A stretch of DNA of 64,000 bases from Klebsiella sp. WP3-W18-ESBL-02 (GTDB taxonomy: Bacteria > Pseudomonadota > Gammaproteobacteria > Enterobacterales > Enterobacteriaceae): assembly GCF_014168815.1 (NCBI RefSeq), contig NZ_AP021972.1, forward strand, positions 3,286,001 through 3,350,000, read 5' to 3'. How positions within the stretch are numbered: the first letter of the stretch is position 1; every line of letters begins with the position of its first letter. Of this stretch, positions 16,078 through 24,928 are shown piece by piece. Both the position numbers and the translations under genes were made by a program. The notes under the pieces were generated by a model, which saw only the letters and a list, made by a program, of their open reading frames with translations, had not been told where the DNA came from and did no database searches.

Positions 16078-17370
16078 TTAACCGATAAATTCCAGACCGT
16101 TCATATATGGACGCAGCACCTCTGGTACTTCAATGCGGCCATCAGCCTGCTGGTAGTTTTCCAGCACGGCAACCAGCGTACGCCCTACCGCCAGCCCGGA
16201 ACCGTTGAGGGTATGGACCAGACGGGTTTTCTTATCGGACTTGCTGCGGCAGCGAGCCTGCATGCGGCGCGCCTGGAAATCCCAGACGTTAGAGCAAGAG
16301 GAGATCTCGCGGTAGGTATTCTGCGCCGGAACCCAGACTTCGAGGTCATAGGTTTTGCAGGCACCGAAGCCCATGTCACCGGTACACAGGATGATTTTAC
16401 GGTATGGCAGACCCAGCAGCTGCAGGACTTTTTCTGCGTGACCGGTCATTTCTTCCAGCGCCGCCATAGAATCTTCCGGACGAACGATCTGTACCATTTC
16501 AACTTTGTCGAACTGGTGCATACGGATCAGACCACGCGTGTCACGACCGTAGGAACCCGCTTCAGAGCGGAAGCACGGCGTGTGTGCGGTCATTTTGATC
16601 GGCAGATCGTCTTCGTCGATGATTTCATCGCGAACGAGGTTAGTCAGCGGCACTTCCGCCGTTGGGATCAGCGCATAGTTGCTGCTGTCAGCTTCTTCTT
16701 CCAGCGGACGAGTATGGAACAGGTCACCGGCAAATTTCGGCAGTTGCCCGGTACCGTACAGGGTGTCCTGGTTGACCAGGTAAGGCACATAGTTTTCGCT
16801 ATAGCCATGCTGTTCGGTGTGCAGATCCAGCATAAACTGCGACAGCGCGCGGTGCATACGGGCGATCTGGCCTTTCATCACGACGAAACGTGAACCGGTC
16901 AGCTTAACGGCGGCAGCAAAGTCGAGGCCGCTGTGCATTTCACCCAGCGTCACATGATCGCGGATCTCGAAATCGAATTCACGCGGCGTGCCCCAACGGG
17001 AGACTTCAACGTTGTCGTTTTCGTCTCGACCGATCGGTGCGTCGTCGTGCGGGATGTTCGGGATGGTCAGCGCGATATCGCGAATCTCTGCCAGCAGAAC
17101 GTCCAGTTCGGATTTCGCGGCATCCAGCTGTTCGCCGAGCTTGTTCACTTCCAGGCGTAAAGGCTCAATATCTTCCCCGCGTGCTTTCGCCTGGCCGATG
17201 GATTTCGATCGCGAGTTACGCTCTGCCTGCAGATTTTCAGTTTCTACCTGCAGCACTTTACGACGCTCTTCGAGAGCGCGAAGTTTATCTACATCCAGCT
17301 TAAAGCCCCGGCGTGCCAGTTTTTCTGCGACTGCGTCTGGCTCTGTACGCAGCAGATTGGGATCGAGCAT
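16078..17370 (-). CDS. serS: Seryl-tRNA synthetase
   Basis: SerRS charges tRNA-Ser (and tRNA-Sec) with serine in the cytosol. The 430-aa product begins MLDPNLLRTEPDAVAEKL and has the N-terminal long antiparallel coiled-coil arm (about residues 30-100) that grips the tRNA extra arm. The class II catalytic core follows. Motif 2 reads FRSEAGSYGRDTRGLIRMHQFDKVE, in pieces at about residues 267-291, and motif 3 reads NGSGLAVGRTLVAVLENYQ at about 381-399. Length equals E. coli SerS. It is monocistronic, ending at a strong terminator, with rarA 92 bp upstream on the same strand. Confidence 0.98.
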   Translation of the reverse strand: MLDPNLLRTEPDAVAEKLARRGFKLDVDKLRALEERRKVLQVETENLQAERNSRSKSIGQAKARGEDIEPLRLEVNKLGEQLDAAKSELDVLLAEIRDIALTIPNIPHDDAPIGRDENDNVEVSRWGTPREFDFEIRDHVTLGEMHSGLDFAAAVKLTGSRFVVMKGQIARMHRALSQFMLDLHTEQHGYSENYVPYLVNQDTLYGTGQLPKFAGDLFHTRPLEEEADSSNYALIPTAEVPLTNLVRDEIIDEDDLPIKMTAHTPCFRSEAGSYGRDTRGLIRMHQFDKVEMVQIVRPEDSMAALEEMTGHAEKVLQLLGLPYRKIILCTGDMGFGACKTYDLEVWVPAQNTYREISSCSNVWDFQARRMQARCRSKSDKKTRLVHTLNGSGLAVGRTLVAVLENYQQADGRIEVPEVLRPYMNGLEFIG

Positions 17371-17462
17371 GCTTATCCTATGCTTATCGAATTGAAAGTG
17401 GAGTATGCGACCACAGCCCGCGGTCGCAGAGGTACGTTGACAACATTACCGCAACGCCTGCG

Positions 17463-18806
17463 CTAGCGGTAGCGTTTTGTGCGGCTATTTTGATCCTGTT
17501 CAGCGAGCCAGGCGAGCTTTTCGCCAATCTTGCCTTCAAGACCCCGATTGGTCGGGTGATAGTAGCGAGTTTGCGCCATTTCGCTGGGGAAATACTCTTC
17601 ACCGGCGGCGTAAGCGTTCGGTTCATCGTGGGCGTAGCGATACTCTTGCCCGTAGCCCATCTCTTTCATCAGTTTGGTCGGCGCATTGCGCAGATGCACC
17701 GGTACGTCGTAATCCGGGCGTTCACGCGCATCGGCCATCGCCGCTTTAAACGCGGTGTACACGGCGTTGCTTTTCGGCGCACAGGCAAGGTAAACAATGG
17801 CCTGCGCAATGGCTCTTTCGCCTTCGGCCGGACCAACGCGGGTGAAGCAGTCCCAGGCTGAAATCGCAACCTGCATCGCGCGCGGATCGGCATTGCCGAC
17901 ATCTTCGGAAGCAATCGCCAGGCAGCGGCGCGCAACGTACAGCGGATCGCCTCCGGCGCTGATAATGCGCGCATACCAATACAGCGCCGCATCCGGCGCG
18001 CTGCCGCGCACCGACTTGTGCAGCGCGGAAATCAGATCGTAGAAACGGTCGCCTTTGTTATCAAAACGGGCGCTGCGTTCGCCGGCAATTTCGGTCAGTA
18101 GCTGCGGCTGGAGTACGCGCTTACCCGCCTCGTCAAGCTCGGCCATATCGGCCATCATTTCCAGCGTATTCAGCGCTCTACGCGCATCACCGTTAACCAG
18201 CTCCGCAATCGCCCGCCGGGTTTCGTCCGGCAGGACAATATCCTGCCCGCCGTAGCCGCGCGCCTTGTCGTCCATCGCCTGAGTGAGCACTTGCTCAATA
18301 TCCTCGGTGGTGAGCGATTTCAGCAGATAAACGCGCGCCCGGGAAAGCAGCGCCGAGTTCAGTTCAAACGAGGGGTTTTCCGTGGTTGCACCAATGAAGG
18401 TGATGGTGCCGTCCTCAATATGCGGCAGAAACGCATCCTGCTGGCTTTTATTGAAGCGGTGAACTTCGTCAACGAACAGAATAGTGCGACGCCCGGCATT
18501 GCGGTTCTGCCGCGCGCGTTCAATCGCTTCACGGATCTCTTTCACCCCGGAGGTAACGGCAGAAATTCGCTCGACGTCGGCATTCGCGTAGCGAGCAATC
18601 ACTTCCGCCAGCGTGGTTTTGCCGGTGCCAGACGGCCCCCAGAGGATCATCGAGTGCAGATGCCCCGCCTCAATGGCTCGCGGCAGCGGCTTACCGGCAG
18701 CCAGCAGGTGCTGCTGGCCGATGTACTGCGCTAAGTTCTCTGGCCGCATACGCGCGGCCAGAGGTTGAAACGTATTCTCTGAAAAATCGAGCGACAGGTT
18801 GCTCAC
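17463..18806 (-). CDS. rarA: Replication-associated recombination protein A (RarA/MgsA)
   Basis: RarA is an AAA+ ATPase of the clamp-loader-like WRNIP1 family that works at stalled replication forks. The product is 447 aa, beginning MSNLSLDFSENTFQPLAARMRP. Walker A is GPSGTGKT (about residues 57-64), Walker B is FVDEVHRF (about 109-116), and sensor 1 is GATTENPS. The C-terminal tetramerisation domain is complete. It lies 9 bp downstream of lolA and 92 bp upstream of serS, all on the minus strand, as in E. coli, so lolA-rarA is very likely one transcript. Confidence 0.96.
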   Translation of the reverse strand: MSNLSLDFSENTFQPLAARMRPENLAQYIGQQHLLAAGKPLPRAIEAGHLHSMILWGPSGTGKTTLAEVIARYANADVERISAVTSGVKEIREAIERARQNRNAGRRTILFVDEVHRFNKSQQDAFLPHIEDGTITFIGATTENPSFELNSALLSRARVYLLKSLTTEDIEQVLTQAMDDKARGYGGQDIVLPDETRRAIAELVNGDARRALNTLEMMADMAELDEAGKRVLQPQLLTEIAGERSARFDNKGDRFYDLISALHKSVRGSAPDAALYWYARIISAGGDPLYVARRCLAIASEDVGNADPRAMQVAISAWDCFTRVGPAEGERAIAQAIVYLACAPKSNAVYTAFKAAMADARERPDYDVPVHLRNAPTKLMKEMGYGQEYRYAHDEPNAYAAGEEYFPSEMAQTRYYHPTNRGLEGKIGEKLAWLAEQDQNSRTKRYR

Positions 18807-18815
18807 GCCGACCTC

Positions 18816-19427
18816 TTACTTACGCTGATCGTCCACCGTCACGCCCTGCGGCGGCGTAAAGGTGAATTTGGAGGCATCCACCGAGCCGTTCTGCTGCGAT
18901 TTCAGCTGATAGCTGCTGCGCTGATCGTCCTGCTCGATGGCGCTGAACTGATGGATGGTGCCATCGCGGCCAACGTTGATGGTGAATTTCTTCAGGTTAC
19001 CGTTGTTGCCGCGCGGCGTTAACACAAAATCATCGCCATTTTGCTGAATGTTATATTGCTGCCAGTCGCTGGCCTGGTTACGGGCAATCAGCATAAACGG
19101 CGTATTGCCGGTAGCATCTTTCAGCCAGGTCGCGGTCGCCTGCTCGACGAACGGGTTGTAGAACCACAGGGTTTTACCGTCAGAAACCAGAATGCTTTCA
19201 TCCGGCTGCGTCATATGCCAGTTGAACAGATTCGGGCGTTTCACCCACAGATCGCCCTGACCATCCTGCACCGCATTACCGCTGCCATCGGTGACTTTTT
19301 GCGTGAAGCTGGCGTGGAAGCTGCTGACTTTATCCAGACGGCTTTTCAGGTCACCGGCGGCATCAGCCCATACGCTGCTGACAACAAAGCTGGAAAGTAA
19401 TGCACACGTGATCGCGATCTTTTTCAT
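18816..19427 (-). CDS. lolA: Outer-membrane lipoprotein carrier LolA
   Basis: LolA is the periplasmic chaperone that takes mature lipoproteins from LolCDE and delivers them to LolB in the outer membrane. The product is 203 aa, beginning MKKIAITCALLSSFV, with a type I signal peptide ending at VWA/DA (about residue 21). The mature part has the half-barrel signature FHASFTQKV and the conserved Arg in WVKRPNLFNWHM that controls lipid release. An upstream in-frame extension of 18 residues is rejected, because the ATG at 19425-19427 has the AAGGAAATAAC ribosome site and gives the signal peptide. It is followed by rarA after 9 bp. Confidence 0.96.
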   Translation of the reverse strand: MKKIAITCALLSSFVVSSVWADAAGDLKSRLDKVSSFHASFTQKVTDGSGNAVQDGQGDLWVKRPNLFNWHMTQPDESILVSDGKTLWFYNPFVEQATATWLKDATGNTPFMLIARNQASDWQQYNIQQNGDDFVLTPRGNNGNLKKFTINVGRDGTIHQFSAIEQDDQRSSYQLKSQQNGSVDASKFTFTPPQGVTVDDQRK

Positions 19428-19550
19428 TGTTATTTCCTTAAATAGCCTCATGCTCCCGCCAGGAGAGCTTCTGTCACTCACTCTAAAACGTCATTATGAG
19501 CGGCGACAGAAGAAAATACTGAATTTTGACTTATTTACCCATCTTTGCAA

Positions 19551-22500
19551 TCAATCGAACGGCGGCGGCGCAAGCACCTCACGGTTGCCGTTGTGCCCCT
19601 GTTCGCTGACAATCCCCTGCGCTTCCATCTGTTCGATAATGCGCGCCGCACGGTTGTAGCCGATACGGAACTGGCGCTGAACGCCAGAGATAGACGCTTT
19701 ACGTTTCTGGGTAACAAAGTTGACCGCCTGATCGAACAGCGGATCTAACTCCTCGCCGCCGTCAAAGCCACCACCGCCGCCTTCGCTTTCGCTGTCGGAG
19801 GTGATGCCGTCGATATACTGCGGACGACCGCGTGCTTTCCAGTCCTGAACCACCGCATGCACTTCCTGGTCGCGAACAAACGCGCCGTGAACGCGAATCG
19901 GCGTATTTGAGTTAGGCGCGGCATATAGCATATCGCCCATCCCCAACAGGGATTCCGCACCGCCCTGATCGAGGATGGTACGGGAGTCGATTTTACTGGA
20001 CACGGTAAACGCAATACGAGTCGGAATGTTAGCTTTGATAAGGCCGGTGATCACATCCACCGACGGACGCTGGGTCGCCAGAACGAGATGGATACCCGCC
20101 GCACGTGCTTTCTGTGCCAGACGTGCAATCAGCTCTTCCACTTTTTTACCGACGGTCATCATCAGGTCGGCAAATTCATCAACCAGCACGACGATGTACG
20201 GCAGTTTTTCCAGCACCGGATGGGTGGCGTCCATACTGTCACCCGGCTTCCAGTAAGGATCCGGAATCGGACGCCCCATACGAGCGGCTTCGGCAATTTT
20301 TTCGTTATAACCAGCAAGGTTTCGCACACCCAGCGCCGACATCAGCTTGTAGCGACGTTCCATTTCGTTGACGCTCCAGCGCAGGGCGTTTGCGGCGTCT
20401 TTCATATCCGTGACCACTTCCGTCAGCAGGTGCGGAATCCCCTCATAGACCGACAGTTCCAGCATTTTCGGGTCGATCATGATGAAACGCACGTCTTCCG
20501 GCTGCGCTTTGTAGAGCATACTGAGGATCATGGCGTTGACGCCGACCGACTTACCGGAACCGGTAGTACCGGCCACCAGCAGGTGCGGCATTTTCGCCAG
20601 ATCGGCCACCACCGGCTCCCCGGCGATGTCTTTACCCAGCACCACGGTCAGCGGCGACGGGTTATCGCGGAATTTATCGCAGTCCAGCACTTCACGCAGG
20701 TACACGGTCTGACGCTTTTTGTTCGGCAGTTCCAGGCCAACATAAGGCTTGCCAGGGATCACTTCCACCACGCGCACCGCCACGGTCGACAGCGATCGCG
20801 CCAGGTCACGAGACAGGTTAGAAATTCGTGCCGCCTTCACGCCAGGCGCCAGGTTCAGCTCGAAGCGGGTGATAACCGGGCCCGGCGAGTAGTTCACCAC
20901 ATCAGCCTTAATACGGTAATCCGCCAGGCGAGTTTCGACCAGGCGCGCCATCTGCTCCAGCGCAAAGGTGTCTACCGGCTCGACTTCCGTCGGCGGTGGG
21001 GTCAAGAGATCCAGCGACGGCAGCGGTGTCGTCGGCTTTTGCAGAGGACGGTCGTCGCCGTTACGCATCAGTAGCGGGTGAATCAGGCTTTCCTGCGGCG
21101 GTGTTGCCGGCTGCGGCGGCACGTACTGCGGCTGCTGAACCTGCGGCTGCTGCGCTGCATATTGAGGTGCCTGCTGCGGCTGAGCATACTGCGGCGTCTG
21201 CGGCTGCGCGTATTGCTGAGGCTGCGGTGTCGCAGGCTCCGGCATCACGCCAGGGGTAAAGAGCGGCGCTTTTGGCGTATCGTCCACCAGCGTTTTCATT
21301 GGCGAAAATTCGAAATCATCGAGGGAGAACGGATGAGCGCCTTCCGGCTGTTCGCTGGCATAGCGAGTCTGTTGCGAAGCCGCAAACTGGCGCGCCAGCT
21401 CGGCTTCAGCGACCGCGTCAGCATCCTCTTCCGCGACGAAATCCTCTTCGACGTGCGCTTCGCCGTAGCGTTGTTGCTGGGAGGCAGCAAACTGGCGTGC
21501 CAGCGCATCCTGCTCGAGCGCATCGGCTTCTTCATCGCTGAGCGGGGTATGATCGTCATGCTGATAGCGCTCGGCTTCACGCGCGGCGCGCTCTTCGGCC
21601 ATCCGCTGCGAAGGCAGCTTAATTCCGTAGGATGCCAGTTCACGGCGAGTCGGCACGCGAACGCGATTCGGACGCGGCAGTTTCGGGCCAATGCCCTCTT
21701 TCACCTGCGGGCGCGGGCCTTCTGCCGGGCTAAACAGCGGCGCTGAGGCCGCGGCTGTCGCAGCGGCACCCGCAGCAACGGCCGCATGGCGAACGCTCGC
21801 CGCCACCGGGGCAACCGGCGCTGTTGGCTCAGGGATCGACACTGGCGTTGAGGCAGCAGGCATTGACGCCGCGCGCGCTTCTACCGGCGCTAAAGGCTCA
21901 GGGATAGGCTGATACCATGCCGCCAGTTGCTCACGCTCGCGCGCACGTTTTTCTTCCACTTCTTCGAAGTAGTAAAGCGGTGGGCGATGTGCGGGTTTAA
22001 CCTCTTCTTCCACAACCGGCTCTGGCTCAGCAACCGGTGTCGGCTCAGGCTGAGCGATATACTGCGGCTCCTCGTAAACCGGCTGCTGGGGCTGTGCGTA
22101 CTGCGGCTCGACATAAGCGGGCTGCGGCGGCTGCGCGTACTGTGGCTCTGCATAAACAGGCTGCTGCGGCTGCGCGTACTGCGGATCTACATAAGCAGAC
22201 TGCTGCGGCTGCGCGAAAAGCGGGTCCACATAATCATGCTGCTGCGGCTGCGCATACTGCGGTTCTGCATAAGCAGGCTGCTGCGGCTGCGCGTACTGCG
22301 GTTCTGCATAAGCAGGCTGCTGCGGCTGCGCGTACTGCGGTTCTGCATAAGCAGGCTGCTGCGGCTGCGCGTACTGCGGTTCTGCATAAGCAGGCTGCTG
22401 CGGCTGCGCGTACTGCGGTTCTGCATAAGCAGGCTGCTGCGGCTGCGCGAAAAGCGGGTCCACATAATCATGCTGCTGCGGCTGCGCGTACTGCGATTCT

Positions 22501-23762
22501 GCATAAACAGGCTGCTGCGGCTGCGCGTACTGCGGGTCGGCATAAACAGGCTGCTGCGGTTGTGCGTACTGCGGGTCAGCATAAACAGGCTGCTGCGGTT
22601 GTGCCAACAGCGGGTCGGCATAAACAGGCTGCTGTGCTGGCGGCCAACCTTCTGGCGCGGGCGCAATCACCGGTTCCGCGGCAACGGGATGGGGAACAGA
22701 GTGCCACTCAACGCCAGGTTGCTCGGCAGCAGGCGCTGCAGTCTGCATCGGGTCAGCGGCCCATGCTGGTGTCGATGCCGCAGCGGCTGCGGCAGACAGC
22801 GGATCGGCCACCGAATGTCCGTTCAGCAGCGGGTCGTATTCATCATACTCCGTCGCGCGTGCTGCGCTGGCGCCGGAGAAAAGAACGTCATCAGGATCCG
22901 CTGCGGCGACATAGTGCGACGCCGCTTCCGGCTCATCCATTCTGCGGCCGGAAAAGAGCGCTTCGTCGGTCTTGCGCCCCATCGGATTAGAGAATTTTTC
23001 GGCTATGCGTTTACGGCGGGCCAGCGCACCGCGCAGGATACGAGCGCGGCGGGATTCATGCACGGCTTTGCGCGCAGGCTCACCTTCATCCTCGTACTCG
23101 TCTTCGTCGTCGTATTCGTCTTCATCAACCCAGGTATCATCGCGACGCGTACGGTTACTGGCAAAGGTGAGGATATTCAGTATCCAGCTGCCCATTTTCT
23201 CGGCAATGCTCACCCATGACCAGCCGGTAAACAGCGTCAGACCCGCAGCCCAGATACACAACAGCGCAATGGTGCCGCCGCTGCTGTGCAGCATCGGCTG
23301 TAGCGCCGTGCTGAGCAGGCTGCCAATCACGCCTCCGGAAGCAAAGTACCAGATATCATCGGCGTTGATAGCGGCCAGGCCGCAGGAGGTCAGAATAATC
23401 GCCAGCACGCCAATCAGGCGCAGGGAGACGGCGAAATAGTCGATGTAATCTTCGCTGGCACGGTGTCGCCAGGCAAACCAACAGCCGCCCACGATAATCA
23501 CCGGGATGGTGTAGGCCATCACGCCGAAGATAAAGAACAGCGTATCGGCAAGCCATGCGCCGGATGCGCCGCACAGATTATGGATAGGTTCGTGCCAGGC
23601 CGTTTGCGACCAGCTGGGATCGGAAGGATTGAAGCTCAGTAGTGCTGCCATTAACCAAACGGCAAAAATGGCGCATAGGAGAAGTAACGCCTCAAGGAGC
23701 CGGCGTCCGCTGCTGAGTTTAGTGAGTTTGACTTCTTTGTCTTCTGTATATTCCTGGCTCAA
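19551..23762 (-). CDS. ftsK: DNA translocase FtsK
   Basis: FtsK couples septum assembly to chromosome segregation: four N-terminal membrane helices anchor it at the divisome, and the motor pumps DNA to dif for XerCD resolution. The 1403-aa product has membrane segments in residues 20-190 and an acidic patch (WVDEDEYDDEDEYEDE). A very long Pro/Gln linker (about 300-900) includes fifteen 13-residue repeats, and the motor follows with Walker A in AGTTGSGKSVG and Walker B in IVVLVDEFADLMM. The C-terminal gamma winged helix (about the last 65 residues) recognises KOPS. The start is a TTG at 23760-23762, seven nt after GGAG, giving MSQEYTEDKEV as in E. coli. It is 74 residues longer than E. coli FtsK because of the linker. 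Confidence 0.97.
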   Translation of the reverse strand: MSQEYTEDKEVKLTKLSSGRRLLEALLLLCAIFAVWLMAALLSFNPSDPSWSQTAWHEPIHNLCGASGAWLADTLFFIFGVMAYTIPVIIVGGCWFAWRHRASEDYIDYFAVSLRLIGVLAIILTSCGLAAINADDIWYFASGGVIGSLLSTALQPMLHSSGGTIALLCIWAAGLTLFTGWSWVSIAEKMGSWILNILTFASNRTRRDDTWVDEDEYDDEDEYEDEGEPARKAVHESRRARILRGALARRKRIAEKFSNPMGRKTDEALFSGRRMDEPEAASHYVAAADPDDVLFSGASAARATEYDEYDPLLNGHSVADPLSAAAAAASTPAWAADPMQTAAPAAEQPGVEWHSVPHPVAAEPVIAPAPEGWPPAQQPVYADPLLAQPQQPVYADPQYAQPQQPVYADPQYAQPQQPVYAESQYAQPQQHDYVDPLFAQPQQPAYAEPQYAQPQQPAYAEPQYAQPQQPAYAEPQYAQPQQPAYAEPQYAQPQQPAYAEPQYAQPQQHDYVDPLFAQPQQSAYVDPQYAQPQQPVYAEPQYAQPPQPAYVEPQYAQPQQPVYEEPQYIAQPEPTPVAEPEPVVEEEVKPAHRPPLYYFEEVEEKRAREREQLAAWYQPIPEPLAPVEARAASMPAASTPVSIPEPTAPVAPVAASVRHAAVAAGAAATAAASAPLFSPAEGPRPQVKEGIGPKLPRPNRVRVPTRRELASYGIKLPSQRMAEERAAREAERYQHDDHTPLSDEEADALEQDALARQFAASQQQRYGEAHVEEDFVAEEDADAVAEAELARQFAASQQTRYASEQPEGAHPFSLDDFEFSPMKTLVDDTPKAPLFTPGVMPEPATPQPQQYAQPQTPQYAQPQQAPQYAAQQPQVQQPQYVPPQPATPPQESLIHPLLMRNGDDRPLQKPTTPLPSLDLLTPPPTEVEPVDTFALEQMARLVETRLADYRIKADVVNYSPGPVITRFELNLAPGVKAARISNLSRDLARSLSTVAVRVVEVIPGKPYVGLELPNKKRQTVYLREVLDCDKFRDNPSPLTVVLGKDIAGEPVVADLAKMPHLLVAGTTGSGKSVGVNAMILSMLYKAQPEDVRFIMIDPKMLELSVYEGIPHLLTEVVTDMKDAANALRWSVNEMERRYKLMSALGVRNLAGYNEKIAEAARMGRPIPDPYWKPGDSMDATHPVLEKLPYIVVLVDEFADLMMTVGKKVEELIARLAQKARAAGIHLVLATQRPSVDVITGLIKANIPTRIAFTVSSKIDSRTILDQGGAESLLGMGDMLYAAPNSNTPIRVHGAFVRDQEVHAVVQDWKARGRPQYIDGITSDSESEGGGGGFDGGEELDPLFDQAVNFVTQKRKASISGVQRQFRIGYNRAARIIEQMEAQGIVSEQGHNGNREVLAPPPFD
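22056..22640 (-). repeat. 39-bp tandem repeat (15 units) in the ftsK linker
   Basis: Fifteen consecutive 39-bp units each encode 13 residues of the type QPQQPAYAEPQYA. Units 6-10 (22251-22445) encode identical peptides and are nearly identical in DNA. Units 5 and 11 (22446-22484 and 22212-22250) share a variant, QPQQHDYVDPLFA, which points to duplication of a multi-unit block. The units flanking them diverge. The array is in frame, so unit gain or loss changes linker length by 13 residues without breaking the gene. Confidence 0.95.
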
Positions 23763-23826
23763 GAAAGGCTCTCCAGGTGCCAAATGCTAAAACGGACAAC
23801 AGTGTCAGATTGCGCCGACACTGTTG

Positions 23827-23842
23827 CTGTATGGATTAACAG
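23827..23842 (-). promoter_or_regulatory. LexA (SOS) box upstream of ftsK
   Basis: CTGT-atggatta-ACAG is a perfect match to the CTGT-N8-ACAG core. It lies 65 bp before the ftsK start, in the lrp-ftsK gap. In E. coli ftsK has a LexA-controlled promoter (dinH), so SOS induction is expected here too. Confidence 0.85.
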
Positions 23843-23882
23843 GAGTGTAATCAAACTACGCTGATTTTGCACCTGTTCCGTT

Positions 23883-24377
23883 TTAGCGGGTCTTAATTAC
23901 CAGACGATTACTCTGCTTGACCTCTTCCATCACGACGTAGGTACGGGTGTCGTTGACGCCCGGCAGGCGCAGCAGGGTCTCGCCAAGAAGCTTACGGTAA
24001 GCCGACATATCCGGTACGCGGGTTTTCAACAGGTAGTCGAAATCACCGGATACCAGGTGACACTCTTGAATTTCTTCAAGTTTTTGCACGGCGGCGTTAA
24101 ATTGTTCAAACACGTCCGGCGCACCGCGATTCAGAGTAATCTCAACAAAAACCAGCAGCGATGCATCCAGATAATGCGGGTTCAACAGCGCGGTATAGCC
24201 CTGAATAAACCCTTGTCGTTCCAGACGACGTACGCGCTCAAGGCACGGGGTCGGAGAAAGTCCTACTCTTTTGGAAAGCTCGACGTTCGAAATACGCCCA
24301 TCTTTTTGCAGCTCATTGAGAATGTTGCGGTCGATGCGGTCGAGATCTTTGCCAGGGCGTTTTTTACTATCTACCAT
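23883..24377 (-). CDS. lrp: Leucine-responsive regulatory protein Lrp
   Basis: Lrp is the global feast/famine regulator that binds DNA as octamers and hexadecamers and senses leucine. It controls amino acid metabolism, transport and fimbriae. The product is 164 aa, beginning MVDSKKRPGKDLDRID and virtually identical to E. coli Lrp. The N-terminal helix-turn-helix is at about residues 20-60 (DGRISNVELSKRVGLSPTP). The RAM ligand/oligomer domain follows, with the family segment CHLVSGDFDYLLKTRVPD. The frame is open 17 codons upstream, but the ATG at 24375-24377 is chosen by homology. It is monocistronic, divergent from trxB and separated from it by 551 bp. Confidence 0.98.
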   Translation of the reverse strand: MVDSKKRPGKDLDRIDRNILNELQKDGRISNVELSKRVGLSPTPCLERVRRLERQGFIQGYTALLNPHYLDASLLVFVEITLNRGAPDVFEQFNAAVQKLEEIQECHLVSGDFDYLLKTRVPDMSAYRKLLGETLLRLPGVNDTRTYVVMEEVKQSNRLVIKTR

Positions 24378-24928
24378 TATTATTGTCTCTCTGTATTCCT
24401 TCCCTACTCCTGTCTTGACTCTGTGCACTTCACTGTTCAGAGCCTTCTCCCGATTTCAATACGCCATTGTTGCTGCAACGACGTATATCCCAGGGTTTGC
24501 GTATGAGAAGCCCCGGCGCCTCGCGGCAACTCTCCGACATCACGTATGGTGTCTGTCCACACCATACGTAGATTTCAGTGATCCGGGTAAAAATGGCATT
24601 TGCGTGCATGAAAATTCACCGCACGCGAAACACTGCTTTTCTTCTTCCTTGAATGTTGTCGCAAAAGCACAGGGGATTGTCAAAGCAAAACATCTTTTTT
24701 TAGTACAACATGCCAGATATTCATTATCACCGGGGCCTGATTCACATGTAATCGTCTTATAATTAGGCAGCGGACAGTAGAAAGAGTTATATTTTTTGAT
24801 GTTAAAATAAGCAATCAATCGGTTCACTCTATTGCACATATCGTTAACAAAACCGCTGTGCTCTTTTTTTACGTCTACAAATTCCCTACAATCCCAAACC
24901 ATGTCTGCCAAACAATTATGGGGATCTC
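24378..24928. promoter_or_regulatory. lrp-trxB divergent intergenic region
   Basis: This 551-bp gap holds the lrp leader and promoter and the trxB promoter. It is AT-rich, especially 24700-24880. TATAAT at 24758-24763 is a possible -10 element for trxB, but no matching -35 was found at good spacing. A long lrp leader with Lrp autorepression sites is known in E. coli; the sites were not resolvable by eye. The open frame across 24540-24911 has no ribosome site and overlaps promoter sequence, so no gene is called. Confidence 0.5.

Noticed and set aside
22056..22640. CRISPR array
   Set aside because: The repeats are directly adjacent 39-bp coding units with no spacers, in frame within ftsK.
21927..23219. 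430-codon plus-strand frame rich in Leu/Arg (RLLRLRVLRFCIS repeats) across the ftsK linker
   Set aside because: It is the antisense reading of the 39-bp repeat array; the repeat explains its length, and there is no initiation signal.
24540..24911. 123-codon minus-strand frame in the lrp-trxB gap
   Set aside because: Cys- and Lys-rich with no family resemblance and no ribosome site; it covers the trxB promoter region.
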